Assembly (NCBI RefSeq): GCF_014305095.1
Contig: NZ_JACRUI010000001.1
Location: 255,197-319,196, forward strand
DNA: 64,000 bases
Direction of reading: 5' to 3'
Origin: Flavobacterium kayseriense
GTDB taxonomy: Bacteria > Bacteroidota > Bacteroidia > Flavobacteriales > Flavobacteriaceae
The position numbers were made by a program, and so were the translations under genes. The notes below the pieces were generated by a model. The model was not told the origin of the DNA. It made no database searches and saw only the letters and a list, made by a program, of their open reading frames with translations. Numbering within the stretch: the first letter of the stretch is position 1; each line of letters opens with the position of its first letter. Below are positions 35,735 to 44,190 of the stretch, piece after piece.

Positions 35735-35771
35735 TTGTTGTTTTTTAAAGAAACAGTGTTCCTATTCCTTA

Positions 35772-36899
35772 TTATTTTTTAACGGCAGAACATCCTGCCA
35801 TTGTTGTAATTTTAATCGCTTCGGTAGCTGGTAAACTGTCATTTCTTCTTACTGTTTCCTCTACTACTTTACGTGTGATTTCTTCAAAAACAGATGCTAC
35901 CACAGATCCTGTTTGCATGGCTGCTGGACGACCGTAATCCCCTGCCTCGCGAATAGATTGTACGATAGGCACTTCTCCTAGGAATGGTACTTCTAGATCA
36001 TCTGCAAGATTTTTAGCTCCTTCTTGTCCAAAGATGTAGTATTTGTTTTCTGGTAGCTCCTCTGGTGTGAAGTACGCCATGTTTTCGATAATTCCTAAAA
36101 CTGGTACATTGATAGCTTCACTCAAGAACATTGACACTCCTTTTTTAGCATCGGCAAGAGCTACAGCTTGCGGTGTACTTACTACAACGGCGCCAGTAAC
36201 AGGTAACGACTGCATGATCGAAAGGTGAATATCTCCCGTTCCTGGAGGTAAATCGATAAGCATAAAGTCTAATTCTCCCCAATCAGCATCAAAAATCATT
36301 TGGTTCAGCGCTTTTGAAGCCATAGGTCCTCTCCAGATTACGGCTTGAGATGGTGAAGTAAAAAATCCGATAGAAAGCATTTTTATATCGTAGCTCTCTA
36401 CTGGTTTCATTTTAGATTTTCCGTCAACGGTAACCGAAACTGGTTTTTCGTTTTCGACATCGAACATGATTGGCATCGATGGTCCGTAAATATCAGCATC
36501 TAACACACCTACTTTAAAACCCATTTTCGCCAAAGATACTGCTAGGTTTGCTGTTACAGTAGATTTCCCTACTCCCCCTTTTCCAGAGGCAACAGCAATA
36601 ATATTTTTTATTCCAGGAATAGACTTCCCTTTAATTTCTGCTTTCTCGGGTGTTTCTACCTTGCTATTGATTTTGATTTTAGCATCCGGAGACACTTTTT
36701 CAAGAATTGTTTTTCTGATATCGTCTTCTGCACGTTTTTTGATGTGCATCGCCGGTGTGTGTAAAACTAAATCTACGACTACCTCATCTCCAAAAGTGAT
36801 AACGTTTGCAATGGCACCACTTTCTACCATATTTTTTCCTTCTCCAGCAATAGTAATTGTTTCTAAAGCCTTTAGGATTTCTTTTCTATCTAATTTCAT
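35772..36899 (-). CDS. Mrp/ApbC-type Fe-S carrier ATPase
   Basis: This 375-aa protein has an N-terminal MIP18/DUF59 domain (1-80) and a ParA-like ATPase with the deviant Walker A SGKGGVGKST at 105-114 and the switch segment DLPPGTGDIHLSIMQS. Family members carry Fe-S clusters through a C-x2-C that usually follows ENMxYF; here that place reads ENMAYFTPEELPENKYY with no cysteine. Only one Cys, near the C-terminus (MAGCSAVKK), is seen. First gene of the mrp-nfu unit. Confidence 0.92.
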   Translation of the reverse strand: MKLDRKEILKALETITIAGEGKNMVESGAIANVITFGDEVVVDLVLHTPAMHIKKRAEDDIRKTILEKVSPDAKIKINSKVETPEKAEIKGKSIPGIKNIIAVASGKGGVGKSTVTANLAVSLAKMGFKVGVLDADIYGPSMPIMFDVENEKPVSVTVDGKSKMKPVESYDIKMLSIGFFTSPSQAVIWRGPMASKALNQMIFDADWGELDFMLIDLPPGTGDIHLSIMQSLPVTGAVVVSTPQAVALADAKKGVSMFLSEAINVPVLGIIENMAYFTPEELPENKYYIFGQEGAKNLADDLEVPFLGEVPIVQSIREAGDYGRPAAMQTGSVVASVFEEITRKVVEETVRRNDSLPATEAIKITTMAGCSAVKK

Positions 36900-36970
36900 T
36901 ATAATTGTACTATTTTCTATTGAGGATTATCCGCTTAAACATTATGTTTATTTAAACTGATTTCAGATTA

Positions 36971-36978
36971 CAAAGATA
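36971..36978 (-). promoter_or_regulatory. Promoter -7 element TATCTTTG of mrp-nfu
   Basis: Minus-strand TATCTTTG matches TAnnTTTG, 72 nt upstream of the ATG at 36899. No clear -33 TTG is seen. Confidence 0.5.
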
Positions 36979-37092
36979 AACGATTAAGTTCTTAAAATAA
37001 AGAAATTAGATTGGATTTATTGATGGATAAATCAACTCCATTTATAGAGCATAATTACGAAAAATCGTTAGTAAGAATAGTATAAATCCATC

Positions 37093-37422
37093 TTACAACT
37101 CCCTCATTGGTGGTTGCCAAAAATGAGTTTCAAAATCGATGATTTGATTCTCAACTACTCTAATTCCTTCGCTTTCCAATAATTGTTGCATAAGGTTTGT
37201 ACCATCAAAATGAAATTTGCCCGTGAGTAATCCTTTTCTATTCACGACACGATGTGCGGGAATATCATCCCTATTATGCGACGCATTCATGGCATAACCC
37301 ACCATGCGTGCTGATCGAGCAGCTCCAATGGCTCTTGCAATAGCGCCATACGAAGTTACTTTACCAAAAGGAATTTGCCTCGCTATCACATATACTCTCT
37401 CAAAGAAGCTTTCGTCTATCAT
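37093..37422 (-). CDS. Alkyltransferase-like (ATL) protein, MGMT family without the active-site Cys
   Basis: This 109-aa protein is the DNA-binding half of the O6-alkylguanine-DNA alkyltransferase family (IPFGKVTSYGAIARAIG, RMVGYAMN, NRKGLLTGKF). The acceptor motif PCHRV is PAHRV here, so it cannot accept the alkyl group. Known ATL proteins bind alkylated guanine and flag it for nucleotide excision repair, which is the likely role. The gene lies 12 nt from the LysE gene on the same strand. Confidence 0.9.
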   Translation of the reverse strand: MIDESFFERVYVIARQIPFGKVTSYGAIARAIGAARSARMVGYAMNASHNRDDIPAHRVVNRKGLLTGKFHFDGTNLMQQLLESEGIRVVENQIIDFETHFWQPPMREL

Positions 37423-37434
37423 GTAAAATAGGAT

Positions 37435-38070
37435 TTATTGTAGATAGAAACGAATAATATTAAACAATGTTACCACCGAGATCAAGCCCGTAATGGTCCC
37501 AATAATTTTGTTCATATTTCGCAATAGATAATCGGCTTTTGATTCTATTTTTTGAAAAAACTGGATGTAAAAATAAAACACGATAGAAGACCCAAGTACC
37601 ACTCCTGTTACGAACGTTAATACCGAAGCAAGCTCAAATGAGAAAAAATCGTAGGTAGAAAGTGTTATACTTACGAATACGTAGTAGGGAATAGGGAAAA
37701 AATTTAACGCCGAAAGTAGCATCCCCAGAAAAAACCGTTTCTTTTGGCTGCTTTTCTTAATCTTTGCTTTTTTAATTTTGGGTGTCTTCGCAATCCACAA
37801 AAAATAAACGGTTAATGCTCCAAAAATCCCAAAACCAACCTCTCTCAACAGGGCAACAATATCAGGACGAACATTGATTACACGCGCAAAAAGTATAGCT
37901 ACATATGCTTGAAAAAAAATAATTATAATTGCACCAAGAATAAACCATCCCGCATTTCGTCTACCTTCTTTCAAATTTACCTTTGCGGCTGTCATATTTA
38001 ATAACCCAGGAGGAGTTATCCCTATAAAAGCAGTCGCAAAACCAGTAAATAAAGAAATGAGTAAATTCAT
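37435..38070 (-). CDS. LysE-family transporter
   Basis: This 211-aa integral membrane protein has about six helices and the LysE/RhtB opening (LISLFTGFATAFIGITPPGL with NMTAAKVNLKEG), followed by a basic cytoplasmic loop (KIKKAKIKKSSQKKR). Relatives export amino acids or their derivatives; the substrate is unknown. It lies between the ATL and trmB genes on the same strand. Confidence 0.85.
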   Translation of the reverse strand: MNLLISLFTGFATAFIGITPPGLLNMTAAKVNLKEGRRNAGWFILGAIIIIFFQAYVAILFARVINVRPDIVALLREVGFGIFGALTVYFLWIAKTPKIKKAKIKKSSQKKRFFLGMLLSALNFFPIPYYVFVSITLSTYDFFSFELASVLTFVTGVVLGSSIVFYFYIQFFQKIESKADYLLRNMNKIIGTITGLISVVTLFNIIRFYLQ

Positions 38071-38120
38071 AAAGAAAAATCGAAATTGAAATAAGAAAAC
38101 AGTTACCGTACGAAACTGAT

Positions 38121-38798
38121 CTAATCTTTAATTTTAAATCTAATATACGTAATTGCTTTATTAACTTCCAAATATTGTTTTTCGTAAAATGTCTGAAAAG
38201 CAGTTACTTCCTCTGGACTTCCTTCATTTACGTAAACATTGTGATTAGCATACAACACTTCATGACCTTCTCCATGCAATAACCCTAGGGTATAGCCGTG
38301 CATAAACTCGCTATCGGTTTTTAAGTTTACTACACCGTCTTTTTTAAGGATTTTTTTATACAATTGCAGAAATTCTGAATTGGTCATACGATGCTTGGTT
38401 CTCTTGTACTTGATTTGCGGATCTGGAAAGGTAATCCAAATCTCGTCTACTTCGTTTTCGGCAAAAACATGATTGATTAATTCGATTTGGGTACGAATGA
38501 AGGCTACATTGTGTAAACCTGTTTCAACTGCTGTTTTAGCACCACGCCAAAAGCGGGCTCCCTTAATATCGATTCCAACAAAGTTTTTATTAGGGTATCT
38601 CTCGGCTAAACCAACTGAGTATTCTCCTTTTCCACAACCTAATTCAAGTACTAATGGATTGTCATTCTTGAAAAAATCTGCGTTCCATTTCCCTTTTAAA
38701 GGAAATAAATCACCTACTACTTCTTCTCTTGTTGGTTGAAAAACATTAGTAAATGTTTCGTTTTCCCTGAATCTCTTTAATTTATTTTTGCTTCCCAC
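38121..38798 (-). CDS. trmB: tRNA (guanine-N7-)-methyltransferase
   Basis: This 225-aa SAM methyltransferase starts with GTG at 38798 (MGSKNKLKRFRENETF). Motifs: LELGCGKGEYSVGLAERYP (SAM loop), FVGIDIKGARFWRGAK, and the TrmB signature IWITFPDPQIKYKRTKHRMT. It methylates G46 of tRNAs. Placement upstream of the LysE gene is loose (50-nt gap). Confidence 0.95.
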   Translation of the reverse strand: MGSKNKLKRFRENETFTNVFQPTREEVVGDLFPLKGKWNADFFKNDNPLVLELGCGKGEYSVGLAERYPNKNFVGIDIKGARFWRGAKTAVETGLHNVAFIRTQIELINHVFAENEVDEIWITFPDPQIKYKRTKHRMTNSEFLQLYKKILKKDGVVNLKTDSEFMHGYTLGLLHGEGHEVLYANHNVYVNEGSPEEVTAFQTFYEKQYLEVNKAITYIRFKIKD

Positions 38799-38935
38799 TT
38801 TGTCTCAAATATTTTTACTTCGTACAATTCGACTTTTAATATCGAATGGCAAAATTAAGGAATTATATCAGACCTAGAGGCTACCAATGAAAATTTAATC
38901 AATAGTCGAATAAACCAAAATTATATTGTTCCCTT

Positions 38936-39445
38936 TTAGTTGACGCTTAATTTTTCTAACAATGCATTTTCGATCGGTGTTTTGATCTTTACCACCTCAG
39001 TAACGTTGTCATTAGGCACTGTCATTGAAAGTACATAATGCTGTATTTTCCAGTTGGTCCCTACTTTTATTAAAACACCTGAGCCTCTACAAATTTTCAT
39101 TTGGGTGTTTAACAATTCATCAAACCAAGCTGTTTTTCCTGATTTATCAAAATAAATATGGCGTTCAACTGCCGTAAAGCTCCATGCTTTTCCACGGTCA
39201 AAAAAGGGCTTTGCAAATGCTTGAAATTGCGTTTTGTTCCAATTCTCAGTGGCATCAGTACCTATAAAAATAGCGTCATTTGTCATTAAATTGAAATAAG
39301 TATCGAACTTCGTTTCAGCAGCAGCCTTATGCCAAGTGTCAAGAACTAAATTGACTTTTGCTTTTTCGTTGTCAGAAGTAGCGCTTACAGAATTGAAGGA
39401 GCAGAATAAAAACAGTAGGGCTAGATAAGTAAAACTACTTTTCAT
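38936..39445 (-). CDS. Exported NTF2-like (SnoaL/DUF4440-type) protein
   Basis: This 169-aa protein has a signal peptide (MKSSFTYLALLFLFCSFNSV, cut near SATS) and an NTF2-like cone fold: VLDTWHKAAAETKFDTYFNL, NDAIFIGTDATENWNKTQFQ, a central FDELLNTQMKICRGSGVL and NWKIQHYVLSMTVP. Such domains act as small binding or catalytic pockets; no specific function can be given. Single gene, opposite to the L,D-transpeptidase gene. Confidence 0.85.
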   Translation of the reverse strand: MKSSFTYLALLFLFCSFNSVSATSDNEKAKVNLVLDTWHKAAAETKFDTYFNLMTNDAIFIGTDATENWNKTQFQAFAKPFFDRGKAWSFTAVERHIYFDKSGKTAWFDELLNTQMKICRGSGVLIKVGTNWKIQHYVLSMTVPNDNVTEVVKIKTPIENALLEKLSVN

Positions 39446-39573
39446 AATAAGGAAATTTAAATAAAATAATCTAAAAATTAAATTTTGATAAAATCAAAGA
39501 GTAAAGATAACGTTTTAACAATAGTATTTAAAATTTGATGCTATTCCGGGTAATATTTAGCCTTTTTATGTAT

Positions 39574-39591
39574 TTTTACAGTACTGTAAAA
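39574..39591 (+). promoter_or_regulatory. Perfect 18-bp palindrome before the L,D-transpeptidase gene
   Basis: TTTTACAGTACTGTAAAA at 39574-39591 is a perfect palindrome ending 5 nt before the ATG at 39597. It is placed to act as an operator for a dimeric repressor or as an mRNA hairpin over the start region. Confidence 0.6.
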
Positions 39592-39596
39592 CCAAG

Positions 39597-41192
39597 ATGA
39601 AAGGCATGAAAAACTCTGCTATAACTAACTTATTACTAGCTGCTTTAACCCTGCTTTTTTTTGCTTCTTGTAAAAAAAGTGCTGATCAAGACTTGGCAGC
39701 AACCCAAGTTCAAGAAACACTAGATTTGAGTAAAATTCCTTTTGACAGTACGTTAGTGTCGTCATTTTTTGAGAAACATCCGCTTTTACAAAAATATCAA
39801 CTCGATGTAAACAAACTCTATCGAAAGTACGATTACCACTATTTATGGTATGATAAAAATGGCTCTAACGAGTTTGCCAGTGTTGTTTATAACAAAATAA
39901 TTAATCTTCCTGAAGAAGGAATTGAAACTACTATTCCTTATCAAACCGAATTAAATTTGGTTTATGACAGCGCCAAAGAATCTACATCACCTAATACCAT
40001 TTCAGAATTACTCACTACGGCATTGTATTTTTTTTACATTGATAAAGTCTACCACGGCATCGACGCGGCAAAGTCGAATGAAATGGAATGGTTTTTACCA
40101 CGAGAAAAACAAACCTACACTACCTATACTGACTCGCTGATTATTGATCCCACCTTACTTAAAAAAGACAAAAAAACATTATTTAGCCAATATTATCTAC
40201 TGAAGGAACAACTTAAAAAATACCGTGAAATAGAAAAAAAAGGCGGATGGGATAGTATTAGTCTACCCCAAGGATATAAAACTTTAAAAATTGGAGACAG
40301 TGTACTAGCTATAGCTCAGGTTCGTAAAAGATTATTTCTTGATGGATTCATAAAAACAAATACCGAAAGTTTAGTTTATGATGCTGACTTAGCAGATGCT
40401 TTGGTACAATTCAAAAAAACGCGCGGATTTGATGGCGACAAACTTTTGTATGGTTCAACTTTGAATTACTTGAGCACTCCTGTAAGTTCACTTATCAAAA
40501 CGCTGGTCGTTAATATGGAACGCTGCAGATGGGTATCGAAGGACATCAGTAAGGCTAAAGAACTAATTGCAATAAATATTCCGTCATACGAACTATCCTA
40601 TTTTAAAAATGGGGAAATTGTATTAAAATCTAATGTAGTGGTAGGAAAGACAGTAAATAAAACCGTTATTTTTAGTGCTCCTATGAAATACATTGTGTTT
40701 AGCCCGTATTGGAATCTACCTACTAGCATAATTAAAAAAGAAATTTTACCAGCTATGGCCAAAGATCCCAATTATCTGGCTACTCATAACATGGAATGGA
40801 ATGATGGAAACGTACGTCAAAAACCCGGTGTAAAAAACTCATTGGGACTAGTAAAGTTTTTATTCCCAAACTCGAATGCCATTTACTTGCATGACACACC
40901 ATCCAAACACCTTTTTAGCAGAGACCAAAGAGCATTTAGCCACGGTTGTATAAGAGTAGCCAAGCCTGTTGAACTTGCAAATAAAATAATGGAAGACGAC
41001 CCCAACTGGAATTCCCAGAAAATTGATGAAGCCATGAATAAAGGAAAGGAAACTTGGTATACCCTTAAAAATAAAATACCGGTTTATATTGGCTACTTTA
41101 CAGCTTGGGAGGACAGAGACGGGATTTTACATTTTTATGACGATGTTTATAAAAGAGATGAAGCGCTCGCAGTACTACTGTTTACGAAATAG
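39597..41192 (+). CDS. L,D-transpeptidase (YcbB/LdtD-like) lipoprotein
   Basis: This 531-aa lipoprotein (signal NLLLAALTLLFFASC) has a scaffold domain, a peptidoglycan-binding helix bundle (about 240-300, AQVRKRLFLDGFI) and a C-terminal YkuD domain. The catalytic motif is SHGCIRV with Cys at about residue 451, preceded by the conserved YLHDTPSKHLF loop. It forms 3-3 crosslinks or attaches proteins in the cell wall and fits the large YcbB class. The start MKGMKNSA at 39597 may alternatively be Met4. Confidence 0.93.
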   Translation: MKGMKNSAITNLLLAALTLLFFASCKKSADQDLAATQVQETLDLSKIPFDSTLVSSFFEKHPLLQKYQLDVNKLYRKYDYHYLWYDKNGSNEFASVVYNKIINLPEEGIETTIPYQTELNLVYDSAKESTSPNTISELLTTALYFFYIDKVYHGIDAAKSNEMEWFLPREKQTYTTYTDSLIIDPTLLKKDKKTLFSQYYLLKEQLKKYREIEKKGGWDSISLPQGYKTLKIGDSVLAIAQVRKRLFLDGFIKTNTESLVYDADLADALVQFKKTRGFDGDKLLYGSTLNYLSTPVSSLIKTLVVNMERCRWVSKDISKAKELIAINIPSYELSYFKNGEIVLKSNVVVGKTVNKTVIFSAPMKYIVFSPYWNLPTSIIKKEILPAMAKDPNYLATHNMEWNDGNVRQKPGVKNSLGLVKFLFPNSNAIYLHDTPSKHLFSRDQRAFSHGCIRVAKPVELANKIMEDDPNWNSQKIDEAMNKGKETWYTLKNKIPVYIGYFTAWEDRDGILHFYDDVYKRDEALAVLLFTK

Positions 41193-41265
41193 ATTTCTAA
41201 AACGCCTAATTAAAATATAAAATTCTTATTTTCAGTAATTTAACAGTAGCGTGATGATTTTTACC

Positions 41266-41273
41266 TACATTTG
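41266..41273 (+). promoter_or_regulatory. Candidate promoter -7 element TACATTTG of the M13 peptidase gene
   Basis: TACATTTG fits TAnnTTTG, 19 nt upstream of the ATG at 41293. No matching -33 TTG is seen. Confidence 0.4.
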
Positions 41274-41292
41274 ATATTGTAAAACAATATAT

Positions 41293-43335
41293 ATGAAAAT
41301 CAAACGCTCCTTTTTTAAAATTACATTCTTAATCATTCCTATTCTAATTTTTAGTGGTTGCAATAAAAGTAAGACAAACGAAAAACTAGCATCCGGTTTA
41401 CTTCTTAAAAACATGGACACGCTCGTAAGGCCAGGTGACGATTTTGACTCTTATGTAAACGGAGCTTGGCAGCGTAACACTACAATTCCAGCAGATAAAC
41501 CCAATTACGGAGCTGGTTATATCGTTTATGACAAATCGCAGGAAGATGTCAAAGCTATTATCGAAAACGCCTCTAAAAGCGATTTTACAGATGGATCAGA
41601 TGAACAAAAAATCGGCGATTTTTATGGATCGTACATGGATTCCATTGGTAGAAATAAGAAAGGAATTGCGCCACTACTACCCGAATTTAAGAAAATTGAT
41701 TCTATTTCAAATTATAGCGATTTAGCAGCTTACTTTGGTCGTGCAAACCAATCCGGAAGCAACAGCCCTTTTTCAATTGGGGTTATGGAAGACCTTAAAG
41801 ACCCTTCTCAATACATGCTATACGCTTGGCAAGGTGGACTAGGACTTCCAGACAGAGAATACTATTTTCTAGAAGACAGTAAATCAAAAGAGATTCGTAA
41901 AAAATATGTGACTCATATTAATAAGATGCTTCAGTTGGGTGGAGTTGAAAACTCAGTTGTATTAGCTCCTAAAATCATGGCTTTAGAAACCTCCTTGGCT
42001 GCTAAGCACATGAAAAAAGAGCAAACTCGGGATATGATGAAGCTTTACAACAAATACGCGATAACAGATTTAAAACAACTTATGCCTGATTTTGACTGGG
42101 CTTCACTGCTAACTAATGCCGGAATAAAAAATCAAAAAAATATTGTCATCCCTCAGGTCGACTATATCAAATCGCTTAATGACATAATAAAAACAACCCC
42201 ATTAGCTACGTGGAAAGCCTATCTAAAATGGACTGTAGTTCATGGAGCAGCAACATCTTTAAATGCTGCTTTAGAAAATGAAAATTTCAATTTTTATGGT
42301 ACAACACTTAGAGGTACAGAAAAACAAAGACCGCTGTGGAGAAGAGGAGTTGAAACAGTAAATAAAAATCTAGGCGAAATTGTTGGTAAGGTGTATGTTG
42401 AAAAACACTTCTCTCCAGAAGCTAAAGAAAAAGTAAGCCTCTTGGTTAAAAACCTGCTCAAAGCGTATGAAGAAAGTATAAAAAACCTGGATTGGATGAG
42501 TCCTGAGACGAAAAAACAAGCCTTAGATAAGGTATCTAAATTCACTGTTAAAATTGGCTATCCTGACAAATGGCGGGACTACTCGTCTTTAAAAATTAGT
42601 AAAAACGACTATTTTGGAAACCAACAAAGAGCTACTGCTTTTGAATACAAACGACAACTTAACAAACTAGGCAAAGCTGTCGATCGTACAGAATGGGGTA
42701 TGACGCCACAAACCGTGAATGCCTATTACAATCCGCCTTTAAATGAAATTGTATTTCCCGCGGCTATCTTACAACCACCTTTCTACGATCCTACTGCAGA
42801 AGACGCTGTAAATTATGGTGGGATTGGAGCGGTAATTGGTCATGAAATTGGTCATGGTTTTGACGATCAAGGAAGTACTTTTGATGGTGACGGAGTGATG
42901 CGCAATTGGTGGACACCAAAAGACTTAACAGCCTTCAAACAAAAAACGGGAGCATTAGTAGCCCAATACAGTGCACTTAAGGTATTTCCTGATCTGAATG
43001 TAAATGGAGAATTTACTCAGGGTGAAAATATTGGCGATCTTGGTGGCCTATCTATTGCCTTGAAGGCTTACAAAATGAGTCTGAATGGAAAAGAATCTCC
43101 CGTTTTAGATGGTTTCACAGGAGAACAAAGAATATTTCTTGGTTGGGGACAAGTTTGGCTAGATAAAGCACGTGAAGATGATTTACGTGGTCAAGTAGCT
43201 AACGATCCACATTCACCTGCAAAATTTAGGATAAATGGTGTTGTCCGTAATATTCCTGAGTTCTACACCGCTTTTAATATAAAACCAACTGATTCCCTAT
43301 ATTTGGCTCCAAATAAAAGAGTTAAAATTTGGTAA
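41293..43335 (+). CDS. M13-family (neprilysin-like) metallopeptidase lipoprotein
   Basis: This 680-aa lipoprotein (signal ending LIFSGC) has the M13 N-terminal helical domain (DDFDSYVNGAWQ) and catalytic domain. Zinc ligands and base are seen in VIGHEIGHGFDDQGS (HEIGH at about 517-521), with the third ligand Glu in GENIGDLGGL near 578; NAYYNPPLNEIVFPAAILQP is the conserved substrate-binding stretch. It degrades small peptides at the envelope. The length is normal for the family. Confidence 0.95.
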   Translation: MKIKRSFFKITFLIIPILIFSGCNKSKTNEKLASGLLLKNMDTLVRPGDDFDSYVNGAWQRNTTIPADKPNYGAGYIVYDKSQEDVKAIIENASKSDFTDGSDEQKIGDFYGSYMDSIGRNKKGIAPLLPEFKKIDSISNYSDLAAYFGRANQSGSNSPFSIGVMEDLKDPSQYMLYAWQGGLGLPDREYYFLEDSKSKEIRKKYVTHINKMLQLGGVENSVVLAPKIMALETSLAAKHMKKEQTRDMMKLYNKYAITDLKQLMPDFDWASLLTNAGIKNQKNIVIPQVDYIKSLNDIIKTTPLATWKAYLKWTVVHGAATSLNAALENENFNFYGTTLRGTEKQRPLWRRGVETVNKNLGEIVGKVYVEKHFSPEAKEKVSLLVKNLLKAYEESIKNLDWMSPETKKQALDKVSKFTVKIGYPDKWRDYSSLKISKNDYFGNQQRATAFEYKRQLNKLGKAVDRTEWGMTPQTVNAYYNPPLNEIVFPAAILQPPFYDPTAEDAVNYGGIGAVIGHEIGHGFDDQGSTFDGDGVMRNWWTPKDLTAFKQKTGALVAQYSALKVFPDLNVNGEFTQGENIGDLGGLSIALKAYKMSLNGKESPVLDGFTGEQRIFLGWGQVWLDKAREDDLRGQVANDPHSPAKFRINGVVRNIPEFYTAFNIKPTDSLYLAPNKRVKIW

Positions 43336-43380
43336 TTGAATTAGAACAATAATCCCTCATACACGTATTGATCGATTATG

Positions 43381-43409
43381 AACACCTCTTGCATCAAGTA
43401 GGAGGTGTT
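43381..43409 (+). terminator. Terminator after the M13 peptidase gene
   Basis: AACACCTC (43381-43388) and GAGGTGTT (43402-43409) enclose a nested CTTG/CAAG stem; T-rich sequence follows. Confidence 0.65.
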
Positions 43410-43500
43410 TACTATTTTGCAGGAGTTTGGTAGTTGTTTTTATTTGCAAATAGCAATGCCATCTACTCTATAAAAATGCTGTTAGAATATCTTCTTAACA

Positions 43501-43536
43501 AAAAAGGACTAACACTTATGAGTGCTAGTCCTTTTT
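43501..43536. terminator. Bidirectional terminator
   Basis: AAAAAGGACTAACACT (43501-43516) and AGTGCTAGTCCTTTTT (43521-43536) pair at 15 of 16 positions with a 4-nt loop, between the convergent M13 peptidase and HPF genes. Confidence 0.88.
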
Positions 43537-43564
43537 TTATATTTTGTCCTTTACGAACTTACAC

Positions 43565-43879
43565 TTAATGTGTTTTTTGCTTATCGAATGTGGTGCTCAA
43601 TGTTTTCTTGATTTTTTCAAGAGCGACATGAAATGCTTTCTCGACTGTATCTGCATGCGCGGTAACTGCAATAGGCTGCAATTTTGCTGGACGAACTTCA
43701 ATTAAACAACGTTTGTCATTGATTCCTGGTTTTGCACTATTTTCATCTCCTACATGTACCTCAATACGAGTTATTTTTTCCTCAAAACGGGCGAGCTCTT
43801 TTTCTAATTCAGTAGAAAAGTAAGCTTCTACTCTTTGATGTCCTTCTACATTTTTGTCTGTGTTAAATTGTATTTTCAT
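43565..43879 (-). CDS. HPF/RaiA-family ribosome hibernation-like protein
   Basis: This 104-aa protein fits the short sigma-54-modulation/HPF family (ITRIEVHVGDENS, KRCLIEVRPAKLQPIAVTA, VEKAFHVALEKIKKTL). Such proteins bind the decoding centre of idle ribosomes. Compared with E. coli HPF/YfiA, the N-terminal half is unusual (MKIQFNTDKNVEGHQRVEAY), so a ribosome-binding role is likely but not certain. Confidence 0.85.
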   Translation of the reverse strand: MKIQFNTDKNVEGHQRVEAYFSTELEKELARFEEKITRIEVHVGDENSAKPGINDKRCLIEVRPAKLQPIAVTAHADTVEKAFHVALEKIKKTLSTTFDKQKTH

Positions 43880-43905
43880 AGTTTATTGTATTAATGATTG
43901 TCTCT

Positions 43906-43913
43906 CAAAGTTA
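43906..43913 (-). promoter_or_regulatory. Promoter -7 element TAACTTTG of the HPF-like gene
   Basis: Minus-strand TAACTTTG fits TAnnTTTG, 27 nt upstream of the ATG at 43879. The nearest TTG upstream has a short 13-nt spacing. Confidence 0.5.
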
Positions 43914-44032
43914 ACGAACGAAGACTCAAAAAACGAATGAATTAGTAAATAATTATGATATAAAATGAAGATTTTGTAATAATTCAGAACCACTCTTTAT
44001 GCTAACTATTTCAGCAGTATTTTGTTAGAATC

Positions 44033-44063
44033 AAAAAACGCTATCCTCACGAATAGCGTTTTT
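44033..44063 (-). terminator. Terminator downstream of prolyl oligopeptidase
   Basis: AAAAAACGCTAT (44033-44044) and ATAGCGTTTTT (44053-44063) with a T tract on the minus strand. The structured repeat at 44094-44168 lies between it and the stop codon. Confidence 0.8.
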
Positions 44064-44093
44064 ATATTGTAAATAGGTTTATCAATTTATTGT

Positions 44094-44168
44094 CCTAGCC
44101 CTGATGGTAGCGGCATCCTCTTGTGGCGGGGTTCGCCACCAGAGATACAGCGAACAGCAGGAAATAGC
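44094..44168. repeat. Structured intergenic repeat-like element
   Basis: About 75 bp of unusually GC-rich sequence can fold into one long interrupted hairpin: outer CCTG/CAGG (44100-44103 and 44158-44161), a middle ATC-C-TCT / AGA-GAT stem and an inner GTGGCG/CGCCAC stem with a GGGTT loop. The pattern AGCGGCATCCT...CAGGAAATAGCT resembles a recurrent intergenic sequence of Flavobacterium genomes from memory; copy number cannot be checked here. It would be in the 3' region of the peptidase mRNA. Confidence 0.5.
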
Positions 44169-44190
44169 TGTAGATTATTATTTCAATTAT

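Noticed and set aside
44097..44168. tRNA or riboswitch candidate
   Set aside because: The folded element has no cloverleaf and no known riboswitch core that I can recognise; reported instead as a structured repeat-like element.
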